Positions 11,964-23,690 of a DNA stretch of 64,000 nt are shown piece after piece. Location: positions 8,026,445 through 8,090,444 of the forward strand of contig JAJEKV010000008.1 of NCBI GenBank assembly GCA_021234155.1, in the 5' to 3' direction. The notes below the pieces were generated by a model that saw only the letters and a list, made by a program, of their open reading frames with translations, ran no database searches and was not told where the DNA came from. Position 1 is the stretch's first letter. The number at the start of each line of letters is the position of its first letter. Both the position numbers and the translations under genes were made by a program. This stretch comes from Isoetes taiwanensis (taxonomy: Eukaryota; Streptophyta; Lycopodiopsida; Isoetales; Isoetaceae).

Positions 11964-12979
11964 CTGTACAACAATATTTTGTGAAAAATTCATCCTCAAT
12001 GGAGATGGTCCCTATTATCGCTCATTTCTGGTAGAAAAGAGGCTGAAAGAGCCTGTCTACATGGCTTGACTCAAACTGTTCTTCTCGGAGCAGAGCTATG
12101 GCCGGCAGAAGCTCCGTCGCAGCTGAGCTTTCGCCAGAGTAGACTGAAAAGCAGGGCCGCCGGTTGCGAACGTGATGACTTTGAGAAGAGAGAAGAGAAG
12201 CAGGGCTTCCGCAGAACATTAGAACGGGAGATCAGAAGCGGGAACGGAGGGAGATAGAAGAGGAGGGAAAATACAATTCAAGGATCATATCAAATCTGGG
12301 TTGTTAATCTTGAACGTTAGGACTTGGATCACAATCTCAGCCGCTCATCTCATCCGTTGGACATAAACAATTATAGCGTGCCTATTATTTTAAATTTCAC
12401 ACACTTGACAACACTCTATAGTTCAAATCATGTGTTGTGTTCTTTTATATTTTGGGATGGGGCTGGGAACCATGCTAGGGAACACCGCATGTTATGCCGC
12501 ATGCGGCATTCCCTTTCATCTTGCGGCGCTCTTGCGGGATTTTAGTTGTCGAAATTGAATCAATTTGAACTCGCTGAGATATTTGATGCAATTGTCCCTC
12601 CTTTTCAAGAATTTATCTCCCTGCAAGTCGATTTTTGCGCTCTCATCTTGGCGCCTCACTGGCTCGTCTAATTCTTGACCTGGGCAAATTGTCATATGGT
12701 GGATAAAGTCCAGATTGTATAACACGATGATGGTTTGCAGAAAATTTTGGTCTCGACAGTCTCTCTCTCTCCCTTGTGCCTCCTTTGATCAACTTTCTTG
12801 CATAAAGACGTCAATGTTTCGCTCTTATTTGCAAGTTCAAACTTCCTTTGCAACTCTAACAATATGGAGCGCATTTTTTAATCCTCATTTTTGTGCAAAT
12901 GTTCACGCTTTGCTTAGCCAGAAAAAAGGCTTTTGGTGCTTAGCTTTAGAGGGAACGGAAAAAAAGTTAGAGTTTTCAA

Positions 12980-13673
12980 ATCGGCTTCAATTTTTAGGTG
13001 ATGTTATTATGCAATAGGCCAAGTTGTGGCAAAGATCTGAATATGCACTCTTATCATATTCTGTATGTTTCGTGTCTTCTGAGGCATTGTTAGAGCTTTG
13101 CAAAATCGTGCAGAGACAGAGGTAAAATGCACTAACTCATCCATACTAAACTGACGTTTAGTTATTCTTACTCATCTTTATGTCATAATTTGGGACAAAT
13201 GTCATTCAATCAATCTTATTCATCTCTATTGTTTAGTTTAGGCATTATTTCTTGCCTCAAAAAACAAAGAGAATATCATATTAGTTATTAATAAATTCGT
13301 CTCTTGGGAACTCAGCATTATATATGATTTGATATTTTTTATGTGTTGCATGTTAGGATGCACACATAGTCTAGTGCACTGAGGTACATCCCTCTAGTGG
13401 CTTATTGGTTTCAGTTTTTAGGCAGATTTACTATGCAATAGGCTAAGTTGTATAGCGTCTAATTATACGCTCTTCTCAGATTTATTCATATCGTATCTTC
13501 TGAGGGAAATTAGAGCTTTGCAAAATCATCCAGACAGAGGTAAAATGCACTGACCCATCTATACTAAAATGTCAGCCAATTACTTTTATTCATCTCTATT
13601 TCTTAATTTTGCAGTATTTCTTGCTTTAGAAAACAAATATAGCATCATATTATTTATCAGTAAATTTGTCGCC
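12980..13673 (+). repeat. Tandem duplication of about 428 bp; second unit split by LINE-2
   Basis: Unit 1 is about 12980-13406. Unit 2 starts at about 13407 and breaks at LINE-2 (about 13671). It resumes at about 17693, where ttatgagaactcag continues the order seen in unit 1 (tcttgggaactcag). Shared landmarks are atgcaataggc.aagttgt, agagctttgcaaaatc, the gacagaggtaaaatgcact block, and catgttag followed by agtctagtgc. The units have diverged noticeably. I recognise no coding function. Confidence 0.7.
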
Positions 13674-16600
13674 GACGCCATAATGTGGTGGTGCGTGGAC
13701 TCTCAGAGGAGGCAGGAGAAGATCTCACCAAGCGCATTCAGGATGAGATCCTATCTCGAATGGCATTCCCGACTGCGGTACAAATTGCTAGAGCGAGCCG
13801 CCTTGGGGCTCGGCGCCGCAGATCGCCGCAGGTTGTCACCTTCACGGTGGCATATGCGAGTACCTGGAGGCCATCCCCGCGTCGAGTAGACAATCAAGGG
13901 GATCGCTTCAGAGCATGTTGACCGTGATCTCACCCCGATGCAACAGAGTCCCCGCCGGGCAGCAGCTGCCCCAGTCGTGGACGCCCGCCGAGGGGGGCCG
14001 CCGCAGCCTTGTCCGGGTAAGCTTCTCATTTTCGTGCCGGGCCGCCGAGGTAGCCGAGGTACGCGCCGCCGCCGCCGCCACTTCGCCGCTGGCTGCCAGC
14101 GTCGGCATTACCCGCTCCTCCTCCCCGCCCGACCGTTGCCAGCGCCAGACACCGCCTCCCCCGAACCGGGCGGATCATCGAAGGCCCACATCAATGCCGC
14201 CAAATAGGAACTGTACACGGATGGTGTCTTGAACCGCTTCGGCTTCCCTTGGCGTAAAGGCGAGAGTCTCAACTCTATTGCACCTGATATGGATCTCATT
14301 TTCCTCATGGAAACATGGGAGCATGCAGGCAACCTGACCGCCAGACCTCCCAGCATTCTCATTTCTCATTTCTGTTCAATGAGTGCAATGTGCAAGCGAG
14401 GGCATGGCGGGGTTGCCCGCTACTACCGCGGTAACCTTGAGGCACTTTCGGCCTCTGCACAAAACGTATTGTACAATCGCTACTTGTGGGTGCGCTGCGG
14501 CAAAGATGACGATGGCGACACTCTCCCTCATAGCGATGCTACTTTCCACATGCCGGAGCAACTTTTATAACACTCATTCGGATGTGGATCGATTGGAGCC
14601 TTATGTCGATCTATATGATGACATACAAAGACAAACACAAGGTGGTTATGTTGCTTGGCGACTTTAATGCACGCCATCGTGAGCCGAAAGGTTTCCAAAA
14701 TTTGAGCCCCTCGGCAGGGGACGTCTTGCGCTTGAACCCCGCAGGGTGGCTTGGTCAAGGATATCGATGACAGCCATATTTCAAGGCCATGGCGTTCGCT
14801 TGCCGCTTTCGGTAGTATCTTTGACCTCGGTTATCCAGAATGGGTTGGTGCAATGGCCGCCTTCCACCGCCGCCGCACTTGTAGACAGAGAACCAAGGGG
14901 CGGCTCCAAAGGTGGTGGATTATCTGGCGGTTGAGGAACCGGTCCGCACCGGTTACTCATTTTTCCATCGGGGACGTATTACTTCGGGGCGAGGAAGTAG
15001 ACTCCCGACCACCGCCCCTGCTCATGCATCTCCGTGGGAAGCTCTCCGTGCACCCTCTTGCCTCAACACACCGGTGCCCCAAATGCCGGATTCACGACCG
15101 TCGGAGGGACCTATGCCCAAACGCTTGAGCATGATCTCAAGGACTGGCCGCAACTCCCCACACTTCAAGAACAATCGCCGGTGACTCACCCGCCTTCGGA
15201 CGGCCGCAGAAAGATGCTTTGGGAGAGGCCGCCACGGCAAGCCTCGTGCACCACCACCTTCCCCGCAACCGATGGTTTGATGATGAGTGTCCTGGGAGCT
15301 CAAACGCACACTCCCAGGCAAGTCACCGATCCCATCTCCATCCACGTGCCGTCGGTCAATACCGCTTCCTTTCTCAAGAACAAGAAGGCCGATACCTCAG
15401 AGCATCGAATGTGATGTTTGGTCTCCCGGACCGCACCCCGTGACATTCGGAGAAGGGTCTTGAGCAAGCCCCGCACAGCCCACGGGGAACATCACCTCGG
15501 AGCAATGGGTACGCACTTTGCAACACCGTGATGACCCGGCCGGGGTCGCACCGATCCCTCCACAGATAGGCATGGCTCGGTTATCACAGAGGGGATGTCA
15601 TCATGGGCCTACAGCCCTAGCTAATGGGAAGGCAAAGAGATTTAGATGGCATGCGCAGAAGCTTCAAAATGGGCCGGGCCTCCACCGGTGCCCGCTCTCA
15701 CGGCATTGTTCAATAAAGCATTGCGAAAGGCTTCCCTACGCAATGGACCACTAGTAGAGTAGTGCCCATATACAAAGCGGGGGACCCTCAATGTCCGCCA
15801 AACTACCGCATTATTATGGTCACTCTTTTTGCAAAACGTTGGTCGGCATCCTTTGAGCAAATGCAATGACAATATGGGCGAGGGAAACGGAGGTGCGAAG
15901 CTCTTACACGCGTGGGTTTTCGCCCGCATATTCCACCATTGATCATATCTTCACTCTGCGCACATTGATTGAAGATAAAGCGGAATCGCCGCTGTAACCC
16001 TGCATCTTTGTTGTTTAGATTTTGCAAAGGCATTCGACCACGCACCCATCGCAATAAGCTATGGGACAGATTGCGGCACCGGGACCCCCGACTTGCGGAA
16101 TGCGATATATAGGCTATGCGAGGCATGCTCGGGCCGTATCACATCAGCGGCACAAAATGGTGACCCGGTAGCATTGAGTGCGCCGGGGTTGCCCCCTCTC
16201 CCCACACTCTTTTGGCCTCAGACATTGATCGGTTGGAAGATTGGCTCTCTCGAGCATGGAGGTGCTTGGGCGCACATATCATGCATCACACAATCCGGCA
16301 ACTCATATATGCTGACGATGTCAACCTCATGGCCTATACTCCAGAGGACATGCAACGTCACCTGGATGCTCTTGACACTTTTTGCCAATTCACTGGCATG
16401 CAAGTTAACTTGGCCAAAACTAGGGTGCTGCTAGTTGCATCATCCCGTCAGCCAAGGCTTCCCACATTCACTTACCAGGGGCAAGAGGTAGAGGTGGCTC
16501 CGACCTACAAGTACTTGGGGATTGAGTTCTCAACTACCACCCATTGGGATCACGCTATCGAGGGTTCTTGGGGTCATTTGCGGGTTGGAAAGCACTATAT

Positions 16601-17692
16601 GCCATGCAGAACAACAGCCACAAGGCAGAGTTGTATGCCTGGGGTCACCAGTCACATTTGTTTCGGGCCTTGGTTGAGCCGGCCCTTTTGTATGGGGCAG
16701 AAGTTTGGGGTCCAGTGATATCCCTCAACACCTGGAATGACCTCGAGCAGGTGCAGAAGGCCTTCTTGGCACGGGCCCTGGGGGTGAAGTCCACGCCTTC
16801 CGCACTGCATCCTACTCCGGGGAGACAGGATTTCTACCCCTTCAACGGAGCGCATTGGAACGCCATATCGTTTACTTCCAAAAGGTGGTCGCTATGGTCG
16901 ATACACGCTTGTCCCGCCTTTGCTTTGGCCGCGGCAATGGGTCCCCAACGCGAAATCCTGCTGGAAAGACAAGCAGGCTCAGTGGTTCTCACGCTGGGGT
17001 GTGCAGGCAAACAGATGTGTCCAGGTCAGGACAAAGAAAGATCGCGAGGCACTTAAACTATACCTTGATGCTACTTTCCTTCGCGGTCGTGGGATCACGA
17101 GAGGCTCGACACATGTTAAGTCGGCACACTATCGCCACAAGTCAATCCTAGGCTCACAAGAGGCCCACACCAAGCATTTGTACACCCGGCTACCCATGAA
17201 GAAACGCAGCTTATAGCTTCCATTCGCGACGGGGGCACATCGCCTCCGCATTGAAACAGGCGTTGGGCTCGTGAAGCACGGGGGGCAAAGGCTTTGCCGG
17301 TGTTGCCACCACCGTGCGCGATTGAGGATGAATGTCATGCCCTCCAGACCTGCCCAGCATTTGCCCATATCCGAGGCGATATGTTCGATTACTAGTGCCA
17401 GCCGGCCGTTGCATCGGTTATTGGCTACTGGCGTCGGTGGGTTTGTTGGGGTCATACCTCCGTGAGGTTATGGATGCACGGACTTCGTTTGTGTCCCTAC
17501 GGGACGGTATTGAACCGTCCTATGCAATTGTGCGGTGTGCCGGCGGGCTTATTATCGCTAAGGTTTTTCCTCAAAAACCCTTCCGGGCGGGGTTTTTAAT
17601 CCATCGATGTATGCTTGTTTGCTCTCTTTTGTTTGGGTCCCATAGGCCAATTGGTCTCCGTGGACGCTAAAAACCTATTCTATTCTATTCTA
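13671..17692 (+). mobile_element. LINE-2: 5'-truncated non-LTR retrotransposon, frames decayed
   Basis: It begins inside ORF1 (NVVVRGLSEEAGEDLTKRIQ, also present in LINE-1). ORF2 follows. An AP-type endonuclease region (about 14240-15000) includes LLGDFNARH at 14650-14680, then comes a linker. The reverse transcriptase (about 15690-16700) has LIYADDVNLMAY, with YADD at 16308-16319. A C-terminal His/Cys segment ends ECHALQTCPAFAHIRGDMF near 17330-17390. The frame changes many times, so it is inactive. The 3' UTR has a hairpin-forming block (about 17555-17592), the conserved terminal segment tgggtcccataggcc, and a (TTCTA)n tail ending at about 17692 instead of poly(A). It inserted into the second unit of the 428-bp tandem duplication; I see no clear target duplication. 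Confidence 0.9.
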
Positions 17693-19130
17693 TTCTTATG
17701 AGAACTCAGTATAGAATGTGCTTGTTGTTTTGATACTCTTCATGTATTGCATGTTAGGGTCCACTACCATAGTCTAGTGCTCTAACTGTACATCCATCTA
17801 TCTATATTTATTATTTCATATGTGCATGTACATGAAAAGTTGAACATCTATCTTTCCATTTTGTCTAAATGGCTTTGACCATAAAAGTACATAGTTGTGC
17901 TGCTATAGTATAACTAAGAAGGGTGATTGACCATTATATGGATAATGGTATGCAGATCTAGGATTAGCAGAATAGGTTTTGGTTTGCATTACAAGGAGGA
18001 TATTGCTATCATATGCAGTGTGTTATATAGGTTACCTTGCGTCGGCTAGAGCCATGTTAAAGGTCACATATTAGTGGAGCGCGAGATAATATTCATTACC
18101 ATTTTTGTTTGGCTGCAACTTAAGGTCTGCATATCCTACTGCTATTTTGTTTACATTGCAACTTTATTTTGAAAGTATTCTTCCTGAGCAGATTGTACAG
18201 AATTTGTAGCTCGGAATACTTCTTTACCTCGATATTTCAGATTTGCGAGGAAAATCGTTATCACATTGTGGCTTTCTTTTGAAGTTTCCGCTACAAACAT
18301 TTTATTGAATTCTTTGTTGAGATTGGGAGGCTAACGATTCAACATGCCATTACTTTTATAGTTGTGTGCTGCAGGCTTACGGAGATAAGCATGCTTTATC
18401 ATTCAAGTCTTCATTCTGGCAACATGTTATGCTACTCTGAATTCATCGTATACCACGTAGATGCAATTCTATTGATATAGAAGCAATTTATTTATTCAGA
18501 GCTAAAATATTTTTGGGAGCTTTCAAAACTAAAATGATTTGATTCCCATATCTTCTTTTTTAATTTGGGAGTGCTTTGGTTTGTGTGTACAGGGAAAAGC
18601 ATGTAAGCTTTCTTTGACATATGAGATGGGCATTTTTGGCTTCCTGATAGGATTTCTCCACTAATGTTTTGTGTTTTGAATTTTTTCATTCAATTGGAAT
18701 CATGGGATTCGACAGAGGGATATTTCGATATTTTAAGGCCCTGCTTTCAAAAGCAATAGAATGGATCTAATATAGATGCTTTACGAATCAGACATATCCA
18801 TGGAGCTCGGCTCGGCTTAACTGCCAAAGTAGCCCTCTTTGTATCATTTTTTTCTTTACCAATCCTTCCCCAACAACTTATAGAAAAATATTGATTCATG
18901 TTTGGAGTGAGCAATGGCTGTGGCATGGAATTGGCATATGGATTTATAGAAGCTTCTTTACCACTCATGCAACACAACGAAAGAGCACAATGGATTTTGC
19001 AAACAAGGTGTGGCATGTTTTTGAGCTTAGGGTGAGCCTAGGGGCACAAAATTTCAACCATAAAAAAGAGCATACGAAATCATATTTCATCCTTTCAAAA
19101 TAATATTAATGATTTGAAAGAGTACTTTTA
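17693..19130. other. CACTA-1 interior, remainder of tandem unit and AT-rich DNA
   Basis: The first 100 bp completes the split tandem unit. The rest has only short frames without recognisable domains. No RNA gene is visible. Confidence 0.4.
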
Positions 19131-19134
19131 TGAT

Positions 19135-19385
19135 CCTAGTGGCATGTTTGAGCCACGTGTCATGTTTGAGCCTAGTGGCATGTTTGATGCTATGTGGCAT
19201 ATTTGAGCTAAGGTGGCATGCTTGACTCTATGTGGCATTTTTGCGCGCAGTGTCCAGTTTGAGCCACGTGTCATGTTTGAGCCTAGGGGATGTCTGAGCC
19301 AAGGTGGCATGTTTGAGCATATGTAGCATATTTGAGTCACATGTCATGTTTGAGCCAAGGTGGCATGTTCGAGCCTAGGGGCAAA
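19135..19385 (+). repeat. Degenerate minisatellite of GTGGCATGTTTGAGCC units
   Basis: About fifteen imperfect units of roughly 15-17 bp, alternating between gtggcatgtttgagcc, acgtgtcatgtttgagcc and atgtggcatatttgag. An open frame on the minus strand (19128-19340) is a by-product of the repeat period, not a gene. Confidence 0.85.
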
Positions 19386-19399
19386 GCCAACAAGGTAGG

Positions 19400-20590
19400 A
19401 CGACCAGACATTATCCTGCAGGCACCATGTTAATTTTGAGTTCTTGGCATACACCTTATAGCAATAGCCCATGACTGTCGGATGCCACAAGTCTGCCATG
19501 CTCAGATCATGAAATAAGAACAAGAGGGGCAATTATGTACACAAAAATTGGAAATGTGCGCCAAATGAGGCTCTCCAAATATGAGATCAAACTTAAATAC
19601 ATCTGAAGAAAATATTGTAGACCACATATCTGAGCCCCACATCTAGCTAAATCTGATCTCTACACTTATGCTAACCTAAGCATGCCAAGTGTAGTCTGCC
19701 ACCACTGACATCTAATATATAAACAATGTTAACTACTAGATGGTTAAGACTGCCTCCCCCTAAAAAAATTTAGCACGAAAATATGTACAGACTTTTATAA
19801 GAGATATCTACCATTTACAACATGGTGCCAAAAAATTAGGGGTATAAATAATGGTAATGGTTGAATTTTGTCACCGAAAGATAATCTTGAGCGTGTGATG
19901 TCAAAACTGGATGGCCCACATAGTGTCGATGTTGATGGGCCATAAGTAATATAAGTGGGCTAAAAATATGATGACTATACCCTCATATCATGGATAAGTC
20001 AAATGGACCCTACAGTACATGAAGAGCGCCTCCTAAACATGGATCAAGAAAAAAAATGTGACGTTGCCCCATTTTGACAAAATTTGGCCAGAATCTATTC
20101 AAGAATGTTCTAGTTATATATATATATATATGTGATGAGCCATGGTTTTGGTTTTGGTCTTGGTTGGCCTTGATCAACTATTGAGCTAGATGGTTGTTAA
20201 TACAGCATGAAAGAAACTATAATAACGTTTAGGCCAGTCATTTTTTATTGCAAGGACCATATTGTCATTCGTGGTTCCTGAACACAATGAACTAATCTTT
20301 AAACCATTACATTATTCATTAGAGGTTTTAAGAAAACGTTGCTAGTTTTAATAAACCACTACTAATTCTAGTTCGTATTGAAATGGCCCCATAAACTGCA
20401 GCTAGTTTTTGCAAACCACTATCTTATTAGTAACTAACATAAATAACCATATTATAAACCACTATTCATTTTGACAAACCACTATAGTATGTGGTTTTCT
20501 ACTATCAAATATTGTTGTATAAAAAACCATGTCTATCATGGTTTTTAGATTATGTGATACTATTTTTTTATGACAGTTCATTTTTGGGGG
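19400..20590. other. CACTA-1 right subterminal region
   Basis: There are no genes. A (TA)n microsatellite of about 16 bp lies near 20117-20132. From about 20220 the sequence is rich in AAACCACTA, AAACCATT and TGTGGTTT motifs like those just inside the left end at 5400-6590. Confidence 0.6.
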
Positions 20591-20597
20591 CCTTGTG
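20581..20597 (-). repeat. Right terminal inverted repeat of CACTA-1
   Basis: TTTTTGGGGGCCTTGTG is the exact complement of 5349-5365. It is followed by TGC (20598-20600), duplicating 5346-5348. Confidence 0.85.
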
Positions 20598-22036
20598 TGC
20601 TATCCTCAATCAATGTGCGCAGAGTGAAGATATGATCAATGGTGGAGTGCCTGGGCCGGAAACCTGCCTGTGTAAGAGCTCGCACATCTGTTTCCTCCGC
20701 CCATATTGTTAGCCGCTGCTCAAGAATGCCAGCCAACAGTTTTGCAAAGAGAGAGCTAACCATAATAGTACAGTAGTTGGCCGGGCATTGAGGGTCCCCT
20801 GCTTTGTATATGGGCACAACTCTGCTAGTGGTCCACTGCGGAGGGAAGCCTTCTCGCAATGCTTTATTGAACAATGCCGAGTGGGCATGAGACACTAGTG
20901 GAGGCCGACCCATTTCTGTTTCCTACGCGCATGCCATCCAAATCATTGCCTTCCCATTAGCTAGGCGTTGTAGGCCCATGATGACATCCCCCTCTGGATG
21001 ACCAAAGCCATGCCTATCTGTGGAGGGATCCGTGTCCCCCGAGCGGATCGTAGCTAAAGCTTTGCAAATCTTGCACCCATTGCTTTGAGGTGATGTTCCC
21101 TACGATTGATGCTTGCTCAAGACCCCTTCGTATCGTCCCAGGTGCGATCCAGAGACCAAATATCACATTCGATGCTCAGAGGTATCGGCTTTCTTGTTCT
21201 TGAGAAAGGAGCGTGTATTGACCCGCGACACATGGGTGGGAGGTGGGATCGGATTGCCGGAGTGCGCGTTTGAGCTCCCGACACTCATCATCAAACCATC
21301 TGTTACGGGGGAATGTGGTAGTGCCTGGGGTTCGCCGTGAGCGGCCTCTCCCAAAGCACCTTTCAGCACCGAAGCGGTGGAGTCGGTGGCCGAGTTGATC
21401 TTGAAGTGTGGGAGTTGCGGCAGATCCCGCCCGAGATCATGCTCAAGCAGATGGGCATAGGTCCCCTGATCATAGTCCGATGCGAAATGGGGCACCCTGG
21501 CGTTGAGGCTGATGATGCACGGGAGGCCGCCAATGGAGATGCATGAACAGGGGCCGGTGATCCGAGTCCACTTCCTCGTCCCGAATATCTGTTCCGATGG
21601 AAAAATGGGTAACCGTGTGAATCCTCGTTCCTCAACCGCCGGATAATCCACCACCCGGGCCGCCTCGTGGTTCTCCCCGTCTACAAGTCGGCGGGAAGAT
21701 GGCCATTGAGCCAACCCATTACAAATAACCAGTCAAAGATACTACCCGGCAACAACAACCGCCATAGCGCGAGATATGGTTTGTCATCTGATATCCTTGA
21801 CCAAGCCACCTCTGGGGGTTCAAGCGCAAGACATCCTCTGCCGGGGCTCAAATTTTGGAACCCGCGGCTCCCCTGCGTGCATTAAAGTTAAGCCAAGCAA
21901 GACAACCACGCCTAATTGTTTGTCTTGATGTATGTCATCATATAAATCGACATAGGGCTCCAATCTATCCCACATCCGGAATGAGTGTTATAAAGTTGCT
22001 CTCAATGTGGAAGTAGCATCTTTGCTATGAAGAGAA
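20598..22036 (-). mobile_element. LINE-1 block II: endonuclease remainder, linker and RT N-terminus
   Basis: From 22036 downward it encodes a decayed second half of the endonuclease (DPYVDLYDDI-like segment and a LLG.FNAR remnant). A linker follows (minus frame 21163-21714), then the RT N-terminal region (minus frame 20578-20913) with LREGFPPQWTTSRVVPIYK, GDPQCPANY, RALTQAGFRPRHSTIDHIF and TLRTLIEDS. It joins block III in frame through the CACTA-1 site. It joins block I (35321 onward) through the Ty3 composite site, where GAGAA (22032-22036) is the target duplication. Several frameshifts show it is inactive. Confidence 0.9.
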
Positions 22037-23679
22037 TGTGACGCTCCTCGCTAAATATCGTGCTACCCGCCGTACACTTTTCGGCAAGAAATCCCCATCC
22101 CGGTCCATCAACCGCATGGGCCCTCCGCCTAACCCGCTCTTCGAGAATCCTAGTGCGGGCGGGGGGACACTGAAAGGTGTCTTGGCGCCCTTCCCCTATG
22201 GGCTCCTATCACAAAGGAAGCATAAACAACGTCGAAACTAGCAATAACAATACAACATACTACCTCGAAGGGTAGTCCATCACATATCCACAACTGCAAA
22301 GAAGATAATCCTATGCCATAAAACATAAGAGCTCCTACCCATGGCTCCGACTCATAAGGGGGGTGACTGACTGGCTAGGCCTCAAGATAGAAGCAGACCG
22401 AAATCATAACAATGGCGAGGGCTGGCATAAGACAATGGCTAGGGTTGACCACTCCATCCGCCCCTCCCGGTGCATACTTTGCGGATGGGCTAAATCAAGC
22501 TTCAAGGCGTGACTCTAGCCTTCCCGGATCGTAATCCCATGGTATCACCCATCGGGACTACTCCGTGTTGCATCTCCCTGGTCCGGATGAGGCAGGAAGG
22601 TTGCATCTCCCCTCCTGGGGTCTAGAGGTTCCGCGGGCGGCTAGAGAATCGTGGCGACACACGATTCGTACCCGACTGAACCCCCCAAAACAAGAGCCAA
22701 GCCGACACTTGCAGCTCTTGAGAGCGGCGACACCATCGCCCCTGGAGGTGTCGGACCCATGCTCGCCCCGCCAAAGTGACCATATAGCCTAGCCCACTAT
22801 GGGATCCCAGTAGCCCCCCTCGGCGGGGATCCTCCCTCCGCGTGCCTCTAGCCCCGTTGTGTAGTCTTTGAGTCACATCATAGCCTCTATAGCCTGGTGG
22901 GCTACTATGCACAGGCCGCATCTAATAGGAACTAAGGGATCTACTCTAGGAGCATACTACATATGGCCCTAGGTCTCTACCCCCCTTCCCAATACAAGAG
23001 GAGCAAACATGATCAACCAACATCACATAATCATCATATCCTAAGAATGATCATAAGAAGAACATCTTAACCTAATCATACAATCTAACTAATGGTTAGG
23101 GTTCATTGATTAGGGTTCAAGATGTTGAATCTGGGTTCTAGGATGGCTCTACTCTAGATACAAGATACTAGCACATCCCAATGCTAATTCCAGATGAGCT
23201 ATCACAACTACTACCCTACATACCTGCTCCTGATGCTCTCCCTCCCGATCCGTGTGCCTCCATGGTCTTCGACTCACGTGATGCTGCTCTTGCTCCAAGA
23301 ACGAGTCTACCCTGCGGGGGCTGCTGCACCAGTCTATGCCACAGCAAACGATGTTCGAAACGGGGTTTCGAACGAGTAGATGAGTCTCTGGGTGCTAGGG
23401 CTGGAAAGAGGCCTAGGGTTAGGGTTCCAGCCTATATAAGTTAGGTCCACCTAAGATGCCACGTGGCACCAATCGAGTGAGTCTCGTGTGGCGGTTGCCC
23501 AATAGGTTAAGGCCACGTGGAAAATGGTCTTAACCTAAGGTTGGCTAAGTTATATGAATAACTTAGTCATGCCCCCTAGTGCCACAATCTATGGTATACA
23601 AGGCTATGAAGGTAGACTTGTATAGTGATTCGGTCCGAAATATCACGTATTCATAGCGTATATTCCCCGGAACGTCACA
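22037..23679 (-). repeat. LTR A (3' LTR of the Ty3 composite)
   Basis: 1643 bp. Both strands begin TGTGACG and end CGTCACA. On the minus strand it starts at 23679 directly after the polypurine tract and ends at 22037 next to GAGAA. It contains a TATATAA-like segment near 23433. Positions 22891-23679 are almost the same as LTR C. A sequence resembling one and a half telomere repeats (ctagggttagggttcc, about 23411) is part of the LTR, not a telomere. Confidence 0.9.
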
Positions 23680-23690
23680 TTCTCCCCTAG
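23680..23690 (-). other. Polypurine tract before LTR A
   Basis: On the minus strand AGGGGAGAA directly precedes the LTR start TGTGACG. This is the primer site for plus-strand DNA synthesis. The equivalent before LTR B at 33480-33491 is AAGGGGGGGAGAA. Confidence 0.8.

Larger units (their letters stand above)
5349..20597. mobile_element. CACTA-1: 15.2 kb CACTA-like DNA transposon inserted in LINE-1
   Basis: The termini are perfect 17-bp inverted repeats, CACAAGGCCCCCAAAAA at 5349-5365 and its complement at 20581-20597. They are flanked by the 3-bp direct repeat TGC (5346-5348 and 20598-20600). Removing the insert and one TGC restores a LINE-1 reading frame across the join. Both subterminal regions (about 5400-6590 and 20220-20570) are rich in AAACCACT, AAACCATTG and TGTGGTTT motifs, as CACTA elements are. 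No transposase is recognisable, so it looks non-autonomous. It carries a Helitron end, a CIPK-like kinase exon, a split tandem duplication and LINE-2. The terminus begins CACAA rather than CACTA, so superfamily assignment rests on the CAC start, the 3-bp duplication and the subterminal motifs. Confidence 0.8.

Noticed and set aside
12494-12509. Perfect 16-bp palindrome ATGCCGCATGCGGCAT
   Set aside because: A single isolated palindrome with no flanking structure; it could arise by chance or as a small hairpin, so I assign no function.
13569-14232. Several overlapping GC-rich frames on both strands
   Set aside because: This is decayed LINE-2 ORF1; recognisable motifs occur only in pieces of the plus frames.
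19128-19340. Minus-strand 70-codon frame
   Set aside because: Its repeated phrases come from the minisatellite unit.
23405-23425. Telomere-like ctagggttagggttcc
   Set aside because: It is present at the same place in all three LTRs, so it is LTR sequence and not an interstitial telomere.
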